Source: Nitrososphaerota archaeon
Lineage (GTDB): Archaea; Thermoproteota; Nitrososphaeria; Nitrososphaerales; Gagatemarchaeaceae
Assembly: GCA_028867035.1 (NCBI GenBank)
Contig: JAGWHB010000001.1
Coordinates: 372,001 to 436,000, forward strand
Reading direction: 5' to 3'
DNA length: 64,000 nucleotides
Shown here: piece after piece, positions 7,414 to 15,965 of the stretch
Layout: each line of letters starts with the position of its first letter
Position numbering within the stretch: position 1 is the first letter of the stretch
Notes under the pieces: generated by a model
What the model saw: only the letters and a program-made list of their open reading frames with translations
Databases searched by the model: none
Told to the model about the DNA's origin: nothing
Made by a program: the position numbers and the translations under genes

Positions 7414-7635
7414 ATGGCCAAGGAGGTCGTCGTTACAAGGCGCGGCCAGACAACCATACCAACCGAAATAAGGCGCCGCCTAGGAATCGAAGAGGGATCC
7501 AAGCTCAGGGTCGAGACCGAAGGAGACAGGATTGTGCTCGTGAAGATTCCCTCCATCTTCGACCTCGCGGGGACCAGCACGCTCAGCAGGTCCGAGGCGT
7601 TCAGGCAACTTGACAAGCTAAGGGAAGAGGGCTAA
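7414..7635 (+). CDS. vapB: VapB-type AbrB antitoxin
   Basis: 73 residues. An AbrB/SpoVT swapped-hairpin domain occupies residues 1-45 (VTRRGQTTIPTEIRRRLGIEEG), with a short C-terminal tail that would wrap the toxin. Its stop codon overlaps the toxin start by one base (TAATG). A TATTTAATA element lies ~30 bases upstream, so the pair has its own promoter and probably autoregulates, as usual for vapBC. Confidence 0.85.
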   Translation: MAKEVVVTRRGQTTIPTEIRRRLGIEEGSKLRVETEGDRIVLVKIPSIFDLAGTSTLSRSEAFRQLDKLREEG

Positions 7636-8003
7636 TGCTCTTCGACACGCGTTACTTCTGGGCTCTGTTCGCGTCCAAGGATGGCGACACAACGGGCAGG
7701 CTCAGAGGCCTGTTCGACAGGTCCAAGCCCGCATACGCGTCGTCCATCAGCGTCTACGAGGTGTACAAGCTGACCTTGTCGAGCGAAGGGAAAGTGGCCG
7801 CAGACCTTCGCGCAGCGACCATCGAAAGGGACTTTGACGTAGTGGACGTCGACACAGACATAGCCCGCGAAGGGGCGGATATCGGCCACCGACTCAAAGT
7901 CCCTATGGCTGATGCGTTGATCATGGCTACGGCGAAGAGGCTCCGTGTTGCGTGCGTGACGGACGACCCACACTTCACCGAAGTCAGACGACTGTGGATT
8001 TGA
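7635..8003 (+). CDS. vapC: VapC-type PIN-domain ribonuclease toxin
   Basis: 122 residues, the usual VapC length. The acidic PIN-domain residues are present: D4, E42 (SVYEVYK), D93 (VPMADALIM) and D110/D111 (VTDDPHF), which together bind Mg2+ or Mn2+. VapC toxins cut tRNA or rRNA; the target is not predictable from sequence. It is translationally coupled to the antitoxin. Confidence 0.87.
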   Translation: MLFDTRYFWALFASKDGDTTGRLRGLFDRSKPAYASSISVYEVYKLTLSSEGKVAADLRAATIERDFDVVDVDTDIAREGADIGHRLKVPMADALIMATAKRLRVACVTDDPHFTEVRRLWI

Positions 8004-8016
8004 AGGCTGCCAGGGC

Positions 8017-8628
8017 TCAGCCGAGTCGGCGCCGGCCCTCGTCAGTGAGCTGGTAGACAAACGGCTTCGCGGAATCATTGCGCCTCACGAGGCCCATTTC
8101 GAACAGTTCCTTCATCATCCGAGCGGTGTGCTCCCTCGATTTCTTCAGGGTGTCCGTCAGCTGGCGGGTGTCCTTTGGGCTCTCTCCGAGCAGCTTCAGG
8201 GCAGCCAGTTGCGTCTCGTCCATCTCGAGGCCAATCTTCGCAGGGCTGGCAGGGGCTTGTGATTGCTGTGATTCCTGTGACTCGGGCTGTTGCGGAGTAG
8301 GGCCCGGCCTGGTCACAGGGGTTGGTTTCTCCTCTGCGGGAGCGGCTGGCGGGCTAAGGGGAGGAAGAGGGGACAATGAAGCCGGGGCATGGACCTGGGT
8401 TGCTGCTATCACTCGAGATTGAACTACTTCGAGCCTTCCCATCATGTCAAGAATCCTCTCATCCTGCTTCCTGAGCCGCTGCTCCAGGGCCCCCCACAAA
8501 TCGCGCCCCATTTCCGTCGACGAGTTGATCTTCTGGGAGACTTGCCTGTACCTGACTAGCAGGCCGAACGCCAGAGCCACGAAGAAGAAGGAGGTCGCCA
8601 GTAGGGCGTAGGTTGTGAGGTCGTCCAT
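8017..8628 (-). CDS. Membrane-tethered winged-helix regulator
   Basis: 203 residues with three parts: an N-terminal transmembrane helix (about 5-27), a charged coiled-coil stalk (about 28-75), a Pro/Gln-rich linker (about 80-130), and a C-terminal winged helix (about 134-203; 'LDETQLAALKLLGESPKDT' in type, ending in 'YQLTDEGRRRLG' typical of MarR/ArsR-like wings). The layout suggests DNA tethering or membrane-sensed transcription control. It has its own CTTTAAAT TATA element (8661-8669), directly after the stop of the response-regulator gene. Confidence 0.75.
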   Translation of the reverse strand: MDDLTTYALLATSFFFVALAFGLLVRYRQVSQKINSSTEMGRDLWGALEQRLRKQDERILDMMGRLEVVQSRVIAATQVHAPASLSPLPPLSPPAAPAEEKPTPVTRPGPTPQQPESQESQQSQAPASPAKIGLEMDETQLAALKLLGESPKDTRQLTDTLKKSREHTARMMKELFEMGLVRRNDSAKPFVYQLTDEGRRRLG

Positions 8629-8660
8629 TCGGCTCTTGATGTCACGACATCACAGGGGTG

Positions 8661-8669
8661 ATTTAAAGC
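8661..8669 (-). promoter_or_regulatory. TATA element of the membrane-tethered winged-helix gene
   Basis: Minus-strand GCTTTAAAT, ~37 bases upstream of the ATG at 8628 and only 2 bases from the stop codon of the upstream gene, so the two genes have separate promoters. Confidence 0.5.
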
Positions 8670-8670
8670 A

Positions 8671-9051
8671 TCACTTGTCCGAGCCAATCCGAGTTTCGAC
8701 GTCCTCCAGCGCTAGCTCGAGGCCGTCCAGCGAGATGGGCTTCTGCAGGAGCAGGGCGTCGGACGGCCATTCTTTGATCGTGTCAGCATATGCCGTCAGG
8801 AAACATATCGCGAGGCCGGGTTCGACCAGTCTGAGTCGGCGGTAGAGCTCCAAGCCGTCGAAGGGCCTCATCCGCACGTCCAGGACCGCCACATCATAGG
8901 AATCTCGCACGAAGTCGGCCAGGGCGGCCGTCGGGTCGTCGTATGCTTGGACGTGGTACCCCCTGGTCCGCAGCCCGGTTTCAAGAGCGTCCTTTACATC
9001 CACGTCATCGTCGACGAGAAGTACGCGCATGCGTTGCTGTCTGTTCACCAT
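8671..9051 (-). CDS. Single-domain response regulator (receiver)
   Basis: 126 residues, a stand-alone CheY-like receiver. It has acidic residues DDD near position 14-16, the phospho-acceptor Asp in 'AVLDVRM' near 58, the switch Thr in 'FLTAY' near 86, and the Lys in 'LLLQKP' near 105. There is no output domain. No histidine kinase lies in the window; the neighbouring membrane-tethered winged-helix protein could be the partner, but that is a guess. A GGTTATATCC TATA element lies at about 9098-9107. Confidence 0.85.
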   Translation of the reverse strand: MVNRQQRMRVLLVDDDVDVKDALETGLRTRGYHVQAYDDPTAALADFVRDSYDVAVLDVRMRPFDGLELYRRLRLVEPGLAICFLTAYADTIKEWPSDALLLQKPISLDGLELALEDVETRIGSDK

Positions 9052-9228
9052 GAGAAGCCGCCCAGAGCTCTCAAACGATACAGAACAATGTTCTACGTGG
9101 ATATAACCTAATGGTTACCCAGAGGATACCCATCGACCGGCCCCCCGGCCATTGGCAGATCAGTCCTCGTTCTCTGAGCTAGAACTATCTACGTCGACCC
9201 ACCATGTTGCCTCACGAGAAAGATAGTC

Positions 9229-9486
9229 ATGTTGAGCCTGGCGCTCGTGGTCGTAGGGGCTGGGTTCGGCCTCGGGGGCCTCATCCTGGGTATTTACAAT
9301 GGCGGCTCATGCCCGGCAATTTCGTTGGGCGAGCCTCCTGGCTGCGACCACCAAGGGACGCTCTTTGGAGCGACCTTTTGGATAGGGGCTAGTTCCATTG
9401 AGCTTGAGATGGTCGGCGCGTACGTCCTTGGGACGGGCCTAGTGGTCTACCTTGCTTCACGGAGCGCATCAAGGAGGCCGATGTGA
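9229..9486 (+). CDS. Small membrane protein, two helices
   Basis: 85 residues. Hydrophobic helices at about 2-24 and 55-77 are joined by a loop holding two Cys (GGSCPAI, PGCDH), likely outside and possibly disulfide-linked. No family recognised. ATG start at 9229; an out-of-frame ATG at 9204 opens a less plausible frame. Confidence 0.5.
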   Translation: MLSLALVVVGAGFGLGGLILGIYNGGSCPAISLGEPPGCDHQGTLFGATFWIGASSIELEMVGAYVLGTGLVVYLASRSASRRPM

Positions 9487-9536
9487 TTATCACATAGCAT
9501 CACAGGGAGGCGTCTAGTCGAATCGGGGTAACGTCC

Positions 9537-9731
9537 CTAGCTGCGCTGCCCTTCTGAGCGGTCTCCCGGTGCCTTTCCGCCTTTGAGTAGCTCCTTGATA
9601 TCTTCGAGGCTCTTCTGTATCTTCTTCAGCGCGTTGTAGAACCAAAAGAGAATGGCGGCGTAGATAATAATCCAGAAGATTGTGATCAGGGAGCTTGCGT
9701 CGAACACTGCTTGCCGCGAAGGACCTGGCAT
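9537..9731 (-). CDS. Small membrane protein with cytoplasmic coiled coil
   Basis: 64 residues: one transmembrane helix (about 14-34) followed by a heptad-like 'ALKKIQKSLEDIKELLK' and a polar tail. Similar 60-70-residue tethers are common in archaea. A GCTTAAG TATA-like element lies at about 9755-9761, ~27 bases before the ATG. Function unknown. Confidence 0.55.
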   Translation of the reverse strand: MPGPSRQAVFDASSLITIFWIIIYAAILFWFYNALKKIQKSLEDIKELLKGGKAPGDRSEGQRS

Positions 9732-9787
9732 GACGAGTCATTGTGAGGTTGCGTTGCTTAAGCCTTAGCCTGGAGATTCCATTCGCC

Positions 9788-10168
9788 TCACAGGATGATT
9801 CTGTCCAGTAGGGCCTGGAGGACCTGCATGAAGCGCTCCTGTTCCTCGTCTGAAAGATCCCCCGTTCCTGATTCCATCAGCTCGAACAATCTCCGCGCGT
9901 CTTCGACCTTTAGCAACCCAAGCCAGATGGCAATGACTACGGTCACGAGAGATTCCCTGATGTTGCCCCGGGCCTGAGACACGGTCCGATAGTATGACCC
10001 GATGGTGAGAGGCTTCGTGGGAATCCCTTTGGTCTTGCCTTGAGATGCGATTGAAGCAGCCTCTTTCAGTTTGATCTCTCCCAAGGCTACCCTCAGGTAG
10101 CTCGTCAACGACTCCAACTGCCTGGGGGTCAGCGATGATTGCTCGACCAGCCTTTCCAGAAAGCTCAT
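9788..10168 (-). CDS. Helical hypothetical protein with HTH-like segment
   Basis: 126 residues, all-helical by composition. 'SLTPRQLESLTSYLRVALGE' resembles the start of a LuxR/sigma-4-type helix-turn-helix, and 'KPLTIGSYYRTVSQARGNIRES' (both in part) could hold the recognition helix. The C-terminal ~40 residues are acidic. This suggests a small regulator, but the family is not recognised. A CCTTAATAC TATA element is centred ~25-28 bases upstream of the ATG. Confidence 0.5.
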   Translation of the reverse strand: MSFLERLVEQSSLTPRQLESLTSYLRVALGEIKLKEAASIASQGKTKGIPTKPLTIGSYYRTVSQARGNIRESLVTVVIAIWLGLLKVEDARRLFELMESGTGDLSDEEQERFMQVLQALLDRIIL

Positions 10169-10360
10169 CGACTCCTCGTTCAGCCATAATTGTATTAAGG
10201 GTTCCCAACAGTGTGTTTACGAAAAAGGTGTATCCCATGCTGTTAGTTGCAAAACTATTGGATTGCCTGCAGACAAATCCCAAGTATCTACAAATAATCT
10301 GCAGACACCATGAGACGCTACCTTATCTACTTCAGATAACAGACGAGCGGGCGAGGCAGG

Positions 10361-10621
10361 TTGGGTAGGAGACGTAAGAAAACGCTTCGAGTCGTCCATC
10401 GGACGCTACCGAAGGTATTCGCTTGCCCCAGATGTGGCTTGATTTCCATTCGCATCACATCAGACCAAGATCAGGCATCACAGGACTTCGTGTTCAAAGT
10501 CACGTGCGGCAACCCTAATTGTCCACTCCACGCGGGCAGGGAGATGCGGTACCAGTTCAAGCGAGCAGACATTGACGTCTACAACACCTTCGTCGACGAC
10601 TACGCCAAAGCCGGGGCCTGA
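10361..10621 (+). CDS. elf1: Archaeal Elf1-type transcription elongation factor
   Basis: 86 residues from TTG. The basic N-terminus GRRRKKT, zinc ribbon C22-x2-C25 ... C49-x4-C54, and the closing 'IDVYNTFVDDYAKA' motif match Elf1/Elof1 ('VDVYSDWID' in eukaryotes). Elf1 binds the RNA polymerase cleft and aids elongation through obstacles. It lies directly before GGGP synthase, whose probable start follows its stop codon by one base. Confidence 0.8.
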   Translation: MGRRRKKTLRVVHRTLPKVFACPRCGLISIRITSDQDQASQDFVFKVTCGNPNCPLHAGREMRYQFKRADIDVYNTFVDDYAKAGA

Positions 10622-10622
10622 C

Positions 10623-11384
10623 TTGATCGAGCTGGGTCCAGTAGAGAAACGTCTATTGCATGAAACGAAGCGGGGCCCAATCTGCGCAGCTCTGATAGAC
10701 CCGGAAGACTTCTCTCCAAAGCAAGCAGCAGATACCGCGGCAAAGGCCATCGGGGCCGGGGCGTCGTTAGTTCTTGTCGGAGGGTCGACCTTGGCAAGCC
10801 AGGGCCGACTGGACGCTGTTGTAAGGGCAGTCAAAGGTCACGTTGCACGTGATAAATCACAAGTTCCTGTGGTCCTTTTCCCAGGCAACATCACTGGCGT
10901 TTCGCGCTATGCAGACGCCATCCTGTTCAGCTCGCTCCTGAATTCGACGAACCCGTACTTCATCATAGGGGCGCAGGCGCTTGGTTCAATCGAGGTCTAC
11001 AAGAGTAAGATTGAGAGCATACCGATGGCTTACCTGGTCTTCGGGGACAACAGCGCCACCAGCTTCATCGGCCAAGTCAACGGCCTGCCTTCTTCAAAGC
11101 CGAACCTCGCGGTGATCTACGCTCTCGCAGCCAAGTACCTCGGGATGAGGACCCTGTACCTGGAGGCCGGGAGCGGCGCCGGCGAGCCGATCCCACAGGG
11201 GACCATACAGGCGGTAAGGAAGATCTACGATGGGATCCTGATTGTCGGTGGCGGGATCACTGCACCCGAGGCAGCGGCAAAAGCGGCGAAGGCTGGTGCG
11301 GACGTCCTCGTCGTCGGGAACCTGCTTCAGTCGTCGGGCTTCGAAGGGACGCTAAGGCAGATTGTGAAGACGCTTAGGCGGTAG
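10623..11384 (+). CDS. Geranylgeranylglyceryl-phosphate synthase
   Basis: About 253 residues from the TTG at 10623; an ATG at 10572 in the same frame would overlap elf1 and add a Ser/Thr/Pro tail not seen in the family. It is a TIM-barrel prenyltransferase: 'ALIDPEDFSP' near the start, 'VLVGGST' (phosphate-binding strand), 'VLFPGNITGVS', 'YLEAGSGAGEPI', 'LIVGGGI', and 'ADVLVVGNLL' at the end. It joins geranylgeranyl diphosphate to sn-glycerol-1-phosphate, the first committed step of archaeal ether lipids. This marks the DNA as archaeal. Confidence 0.92.
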   Translation: MIELGPVEKRLLHETKRGPICAALIDPEDFSPKQAADTAAKAIGAGASLVLVGGSTLASQGRLDAVVRAVKGHVARDKSQVPVVLFPGNITGVSRYADAILFSSLLNSTNPYFIIGAQALGSIEVYKSKIESIPMAYLVFGDNSATSFIGQVNGLPSSKPNLAVIYALAAKYLGMRTLYLEAGSGAGEPIPQGTIQAVRKIYDGILIVGGGITAPEAAAKAAKAGADVLVVGNLLQSSGFEGTLRQIVKTLRR

Positions 11385-11743
11385 CCTAGTGCTGGTGGAA
11401 CGGCGAATACTTGGCGGACCGTAGGTTATCTCCCTGATGAATCGGCCGAAGTTGTACGAGGGACAAGTGATGAGAGTTGGGCTCGGGCTGCTAGCGGTCG
11501 CCTTGAGGGTACACGAAAACCAGCCACATAGATCCCTGGCCCGGTGCCCACCTCACAATCTGTGAGATTTTACAAAATGTGCAGTGGATATTCAGGTCGG
11601 CGGGCGGGGATTTTGAGCTATCTGATGAGTGTGAGTATTGCGACGACTACCACGAGCATGTTAATGGTTCAAAGGATTGAGTTCCTGTTGCCGCGTATAG
11701 GCTCAATGGCGCCTCCGCTGGGAATGCCTCAGCCCAGTATGAT
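11385..11743. other. Intergenic stretch without a supported gene
   Basis: About 360 bases between GGGP synthase and the surface protein, whose stop is at its right edge. It contains only short frames; a 33-codon GTG frame ending in 'ECEYCDDYHEH' (11579-11680) is noted but not claimed. Confidence 0.4.
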
Positions 11744-12631
11744 TTAGCATGGCTGGTAGGTGCCACTGGCGCCCGTGGTCCCCGTCTGTGTAGAACTCCA
11801 TGATGCGACTGTATTCCCGTTCGAGTCGACTATTGTGAGCGTCAATGACGAGATGCTCAATGACGAGGCCATCGAGACCCCCCAAGTGAGTTCGTTGTCG
11901 GTGGAACCGCATACACTCGCATCGAGAGAGATCGAGTCCCAATGGCACACGCCGTTGGTCTCTAGCCCGCCGCAGAAGTAACCGTTGAGCGCCCAACCGC
12001 CCGACATGAACACGGTGCCGAAATCAACGCCGTGCTGCCAATTTATTTGTCCGCTCCATGCGCATTGAAGGACCGGGTATGGCATGCAGGCGGTTTCGTT
12101 AGTGACCGCGTATGTGACATACACTGTGTAGCTGATTGTGCCTGATGTCGTCTGGGTCGTCGTGCTGGATGTCGTGGTTGTGGTCGTAGTTGCGGTCGTG
12201 ACCGTGGTAGTTGTGGTTGTGGTCGACGTCGCGGTGGTTGCGGTCTGTGAATAGGTCAGCGATGTGGTTGTTGTGGAGGAAGTGGGCGTGGTAGTGGAGG
12301 TCGTGACCTGCGCAGTCGTGCTGGTTGTCGAATGCGTGGAAGTAGTTGAGCCCGACGTCGTGAGGCTCGAAACCACTGACGTAGATGACGAGGAGTCGGA
12401 CTGCGATGTAGAGGAGGGTGTCGAAGTGGTCGAGGCAGAGGTCGTACCTCCAGAGGTGGTTGAAGGGGTGCCGAAAGCTGAGCTCGAAGTGAAGGATCCC
12501 AGGAAGGTTGTGCTTGATGTCGCTTGACCAAGCCCAAAGGTTAGGCCATAGAGTCCGACTCCAGCTCCTATGATAACTACCACCGAGAGCACGCCAAGGA
12601 CAGTTGTTGACAGCCCGCTCCCACCGCGCAA
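11744..12631 (-). CDS. Ser/Thr-rich cell-surface stalk protein
   Basis: 295 residues. An N-terminal helix (about 9-33) acts as signal or anchor. Residues ~37-170 are almost entirely Ser and Thr with long Thr runs, a typical heavily glycosylated extracellular stalk. Residues ~170-295 form a Cys-containing beta-rich head (Y-T-V-Y-V-T-Y-A-V-T-N-E-T and later 'SLTLTIVDSNGNTVASW'). It is probably held outside the membrane and displays the head domain. The repeat-rich stalk is prone to slippage, so its length may vary between strains. Confidence 0.7.
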   Translation of the reverse strand: MRGGSGLSTTVLGVLSVVVIIGAGVGLYGLTFGLGQATSSTTFLGSFTSSSAFGTPSTTSGGTTSASTTSTPSSTSQSDSSSSTSVVSSLTTSGSTTSTHSTTSTTAQVTTSTTTPTSSTTTTSLTYSQTATTATSTTTTTTTVTTATTTTTTTSSTTTQTTSGTISYTVYVTYAVTNETACMPYPVLQCAWSGQINWQHGVDFGTVFMSGGWALNGYFCGGLETNGVCHWDSISLDASVCGSTDNELTWGVSMASSLSISSLTLTIVDSNGNTVASWSSTQTGTTGASGTYQPC

Positions 12632-12757
12632 GCCTTGTCTAGGCAGACCTAGGCCGCACTTGTATAAACCTCATTCTGGGCTCTCGACGCGGTTGAGGCT
12701 CCGGCTTGCCTCTTTCTCTGGCGCAAATCCTAAGGGCCCCCGATATTCCCCGCCCCC

Positions 12758-13408
12758 GTGAAGTTGGGCGACTGCGAATACAGGGACGGGCTCCTCTACG
12801 ACCCGGAGCATGGGACCTGGGGCCGGGCTGAAGGTCGTTTTTGGAGAGTCGGCGTCACACCCCTTCTCTCCTGGTTGTCGGCGGGTTTCACCTCCGTCTC
12901 GCTGAAGCCCACGGGGACGCGGGTCGCCCTGGGAAGCGTGCTTGGATCTGTCGAAGGACCGAGGCACTTCGACGTGATCCGGGCGCCGTTCGAGTGCATC
13001 ATAAGGGAGGTCAACAAGAAGGCCCTCGAACATCCCCGCATGATCAACAGGGGCCCGTTCGACGAGGGATGGCTCGTTCTGCTGGAAAGGGCAGGCGATG
13101 AATCGAAGCTCGTCTCCTTGGAAAGGGCAGCCCCGGCAATCGAGGAGAAACTCACATCCATGCGCGTCCACTGCTTCGCCGAGTTCCCTGACGAAACGAT
13201 GTACGAGATTGGTACAGAATGCTCCGCCGTCTTGGTGAAGCTGAATGAGCTTCTCGATAAGTCGCCTCGCGGCACCGTCGCCCACGTCGTTTCCGACGAC
13301 CCCACTGCCGAAATCGAGATGGCGAGGTGGCAGGACCAGACAGGCAACGCCCTTCTGGAGACCCGCTCGGAGGGTCCCCTCCATCACTTCATAGTCAGGA
13401 AGAGCTGA
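12758..13408 (+). CDS. GcvH-like (no lipoyl Lys) / TusA-like fusion protein
   Basis: 216 residues from GTG. Residues ~10-110 follow the glycine-cleavage H-protein fold: 'YDPEHGTWG', 'WRVGVTPLLSWL', 'LGSVEG', 'PFDEGWLVLL'. At the usual E-S-V-K lipoylation site it has E66-G-P-R69, so the lipoate-bearing Lys is absent. Residues ~148-216 resemble TusA: the sulfur-carrier Cys C155 in 'IGTECSAVLVKL', then 'AHVVSDDPTAEIEMARW' and 'HHFIVRK' at the end. It faces a rhodanese gene 4 bases away. A sulfur-carrier role is plausible; the fusion is unusual. Confidence 0.65.
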   Translation: MKLGDCEYRDGLLYDPEHGTWGRAEGRFWRVGVTPLLSWLSAGFTSVSLKPTGTRVALGSVLGSVEGPRHFDVIRAPFECIIREVNKKALEHPRMINRGPFDEGWLVLLERAGDESKLVSLERAAPAIEEKLTSMRVHCFAEFPDETMYEIGTECSAVLVKLNELLDKSPRGTVAHVVSDDPTAEIEMARWQDQTGNALLETRSEGPLHHFIVRKS

Positions 13409-13411
13409 AGC

Positions 13412-14266
13412 TCACTTCTCTATCGGATAGAGTATGGAGTTCCCCCACTCCGTCCAGGAGCCGTCGTAGTTCCTAACGTCGGGGTATCCAAGCAGATACT
13501 TCAGCACGAACCAGCTGTGGGAAGAGCGCTCGCCGATCCTGCAGTAGGTTATCACCTGCTTGTCTCTGGTGACGTCCTTCGAAGAATAGAGCGCTTCGAG
13601 TTCCTGCCGAGGCTTGAAGGTGCCGTCGGCGTCGTTGACTGCTTGCGCCCAGGGGATGTTCTTGGCCCCGGGGATGTGCCCTCCTCTCTGGGCCGCTTCG
13701 TTGGGGTATTCGGGGGGCGCGGTTATCTCGCCGGTGAACTCCTTCGGGCCCCTGACGTCGACCAGGACCTTGCCGCTCTTCCCGAGAGCCGCCCTCACGT
13801 CCTCCCTGTACACTCTGACTTTGATGTCCGGGCTAGACACCATGAAGTCTGCACGCGAGTACGTCGGGACGTCCTTCGATACCGGCCTGTCCTCCAGCAG
13901 CCACTTCTTCCTCCCGCCGTCCATCAACTTCACTTTCTCGACCCTGTAGTACTTCAAATCCCAGAACGCGTAGGCTGCGAACCAGTTGTTGAAGTCCCCG
14001 TAGAGAACCAGGGTGGTGTCGTTCGAGATCCCGCTGCGTCCCATGAGATCCTCCGCCTGCTCCTTCGAGAGTATGTCCCTGTTCAGCGGATCGTTCATGT
14101 CCTTCTTCCAGTCGAACAGCACGGCCCCCGGCAAGTGCCCCTGATTGTAGTTCGCCGCCGGATCGTAATCGACCTCGGCCACTTTCACATGGGGGTCGGT
14201 CAGGTGCTCGGCTACCCACTGGGTCGAGACCAATATCTCCGGGTTTGCGTAGCTTACGTCGTCCAT
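13412..14266 (-). CDS. Thiosulfate/3-mercaptopyruvate sulfurtransferase (tandem rhodanese)
   Basis: 284 residues, two rhodanese domains. The first (about 1-140) is structural; the second (about 150-284) has the active loop 'YCRIGERSSH' with the catalytic Cys near residue 242. The 'HIPGAKNIPW' and 'LVDVRGPKEF' motifs are typical of the family. It moves sulfane sulfur from thiosulfate or mercaptopyruvate to an acceptor; the convergent TusA-like fusion is a natural candidate acceptor. The promoter region has a CCTTAAATC element (about 14291-14299) and AT-rich sequence up to the ATG. Confidence 0.9.
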   Translation of the reverse strand: MDDVSYANPEILVSTQWVAEHLTDPHVKVAEVDYDPAANYNQGHLPGAVLFDWKKDMNDPLNRDILSKEQAEDLMGRSGISNDTTLVLYGDFNNWFAAYAFWDLKYYRVEKVKLMDGGRKKWLLEDRPVSKDVPTYSRADFMVSSPDIKVRVYREDVRAALGKSGKVLVDVRGPKEFTGEITAPPEYPNEAAQRGGHIPGAKNIPWAQAVNDADGTFKPRQELEALYSSKDVTRDKQVITYCRIGERSSHSWFVLKYLLGYPDVRNYDGSWTEWGNSILYPIEK

Positions 14267-14290
14267 ATTATAACATATGTAATAATACCC

Positions 14291-14299
14291 GATTTAAGG
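14291..14299 (-). promoter_or_regulatory. TATA element of the rhodanese gene
   Basis: CCTTAAATC on the minus strand, ~29 bases before the ATG at 14266. The intervening leader is unusually AT-rich (TATTATTACATATG...). Confidence 0.5.
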
Positions 14300-14546
14300 C
14301 TTCTTGGTCGCAGGGACCAGGCCCGAGTCGAGGACGAGCAACCCCGGCTGAGCTTGAAACGGTCGGGTTCGCCTTGAGTTTCGGCATAGCAACCGTTGGC
14401 TCGGCAACCTTTTCTGCGCTTTCGTCGAAAAAGGAGCTTGACATCATACCGACCGAACGCGAAAGCGGGCGGCCGCTTCCCCCTTTTCTTTCTCATTCGC
14501 AATCTGCCGGGGATAACCCCAAACAATTAAGAGAGAATCGAGCCGA

Positions 14547-15875
14547 ATGCCTCGTTCCTTGGCATCCTACGATGTGATAGTGGTCGGAGCAGGCATAATG
14601 GGAATGGCTTCTGCCTACCACATCAAACTAAACAACGCAAACAAGGAAGTCCTGGTGCTGGACAGGTTTGGCGCAGCCGGACAGGGGAACACAGGGAGAA
14701 GCAACGCGATGTTCAGGAACACCTTCTCTTCTGTGGACAACCAGACGCTCGCGGACACCTCAATCAACTTCTACCTGCAGGCTCAGAACGAGTTGAAGGC
14801 GGACATCGGCCTTCAGCAGATCGGGTACCTGTGGCTCATGAGCGAGACTCAGCTCCATCGGAGCGAGCCCTTCCTGGAAGGCATGGTATCGAATGGAATC
14901 GAGACCAGAAGGTACGATCTGACAGAACTCCGCCAACTCCTCCCGGGAATGGTCTCCTCGTTTGAATCGAACGGAGAAGCAGCATTGATGGAACTCCCCG
15001 AGGTCCAGGCAGGGATATTCGGGCCGACGTGTGGCCGCCTCAACCCGGACAAGCTCATCAGGTTCTACGCTGAGAAGTTCGTCCGAATGGGCGGCAAAGT
15101 GGGATTCAACACAAATGTGGAAAAGCTGCTTGTGGGCCCGTCCAAACAACTTGGAATTGACGGAGAGCCGTTCGTGTGGCAAGATTCCGAGGTGAAAGGT
15201 GTCAGGGTGAGCGGGGCGATGAGCGGCGATTTGCCTGCCGAGAACGTCGTCCTCGCCTGCGGCGCCTGGGGGAACGAGCTGCTTGCACCCGTAGGAATGG
15301 ACGGGCACGTGAAGGCCAAGAAAAGACAGCTGTTCAGCGTATCAGCCACGGGCAGCCCAGAACTTGAGGCTCTGCTTCGGTCGAAGGGGTTCAACGCCCT
15401 CGGCCTCCTTCCGTTGATCATACTTCCAAAGTCGGGGGTTCATTTCAAGCCGGTCAGCGAGGAGAACGGGCTCTGGATTGCATGCGAAGACGAGGTCAAC
15501 AGGCCTTTCATTGATATCCCTGACCACGACCTCGACCAATACAAGGCCGAGCCTGGTTACTTTGAACGTGGGATCAAACCTGTTCTGGCGGCCTATTTTC
15601 CTGCATTCGAGAAATCGAAGGTAAGGGCGATGTGGGCCGGGCTGTACTCCTACAACACTCTAGACTACCTTCCTTTCGCCTTCAAAGATAACAACCTGCT
15701 GGTGGTAGGAGGAGACAGCGGCAGCGGAATCATGAAGGGAGACTCCCTAGGAAGGATAGTCGACGCGCTCTACCGTGGAGAGGAGGAAGCCATCTTGCAC
15801 GGAGACAGGCCCTATCGGGTTTCAAGGATCGGCTTCGATAGGAGAGAGGTCGACAGGGAGGAATGGGTTATCTGA
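14547..15875 (+). CDS. FAD-dependent oxidoreductase, DAO family (sarcosine/glycine oxidase-like)
   Basis: 442 residues. An N-terminal Rossmann dinucleotide motif, V-G-A-G-I-M-G-M-A (about 12-20), is followed by an acidic strand end 'VLVLDRF'. The central part is substrate-binding, and a C-terminal second FAD contact reads 'LLVVGGDSGSGIMKGDSLGRIV' in part. The family oxidises secondary or primary amines of amino acids (sarcosine, glycine, D-amino acids); the exact substrate is not clear. It stands alone, between rhodanese and acetamidase, and may belong to the amino-acid-use theme of the window. Confidence 0.82.
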   Translation: MPRSLASYDVIVVGAGIMGMASAYHIKLNNANKEVLVLDRFGAAGQGNTGRSNAMFRNTFSSVDNQTLADTSINFYLQAQNELKADIGLQQIGYLWLMSETQLHRSEPFLEGMVSNGIETRRYDLTELRQLLPGMVSSFESNGEAALMELPEVQAGIFGPTCGRLNPDKLIRFYAEKFVRMGGKVGFNTNVEKLLVGPSKQLGIDGEPFVWQDSEVKGVRVSGAMSGDLPAENVVLACGAWGNELLAPVGMDGHVKAKKRQLFSVSATGSPELEALLRSKGFNALGLLPLIILPKSGVHFKPVSEENGLWIACEDEVNRPFIDIPDHDLDQYKAEPGYFERGIKPVLAAYFPAFEKSKVRAMWAGLYSYNTLDYLPFAFKDNNLLVVGGDSGSGIMKGDSLGRIVDALYRGEEEAILHGDRPYRVSRIGFDRREVDREEWVI

Positions 15876-15965
15876 TTCGGAGGAGGAAAACAAAGCAGGA
15901 AGAGATCACACTGAAGCACCTGCACCAAACTCGCTGATTGCCGAGTTGGAACAGACCTGAGGTCG

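Noticed and set aside
11579..11680. 33-codon frame ending in a C-x2-C-x3-H-x-H-like motif
   Set aside because: Too short, with no promoter at the right distance and no second copy found in the window.
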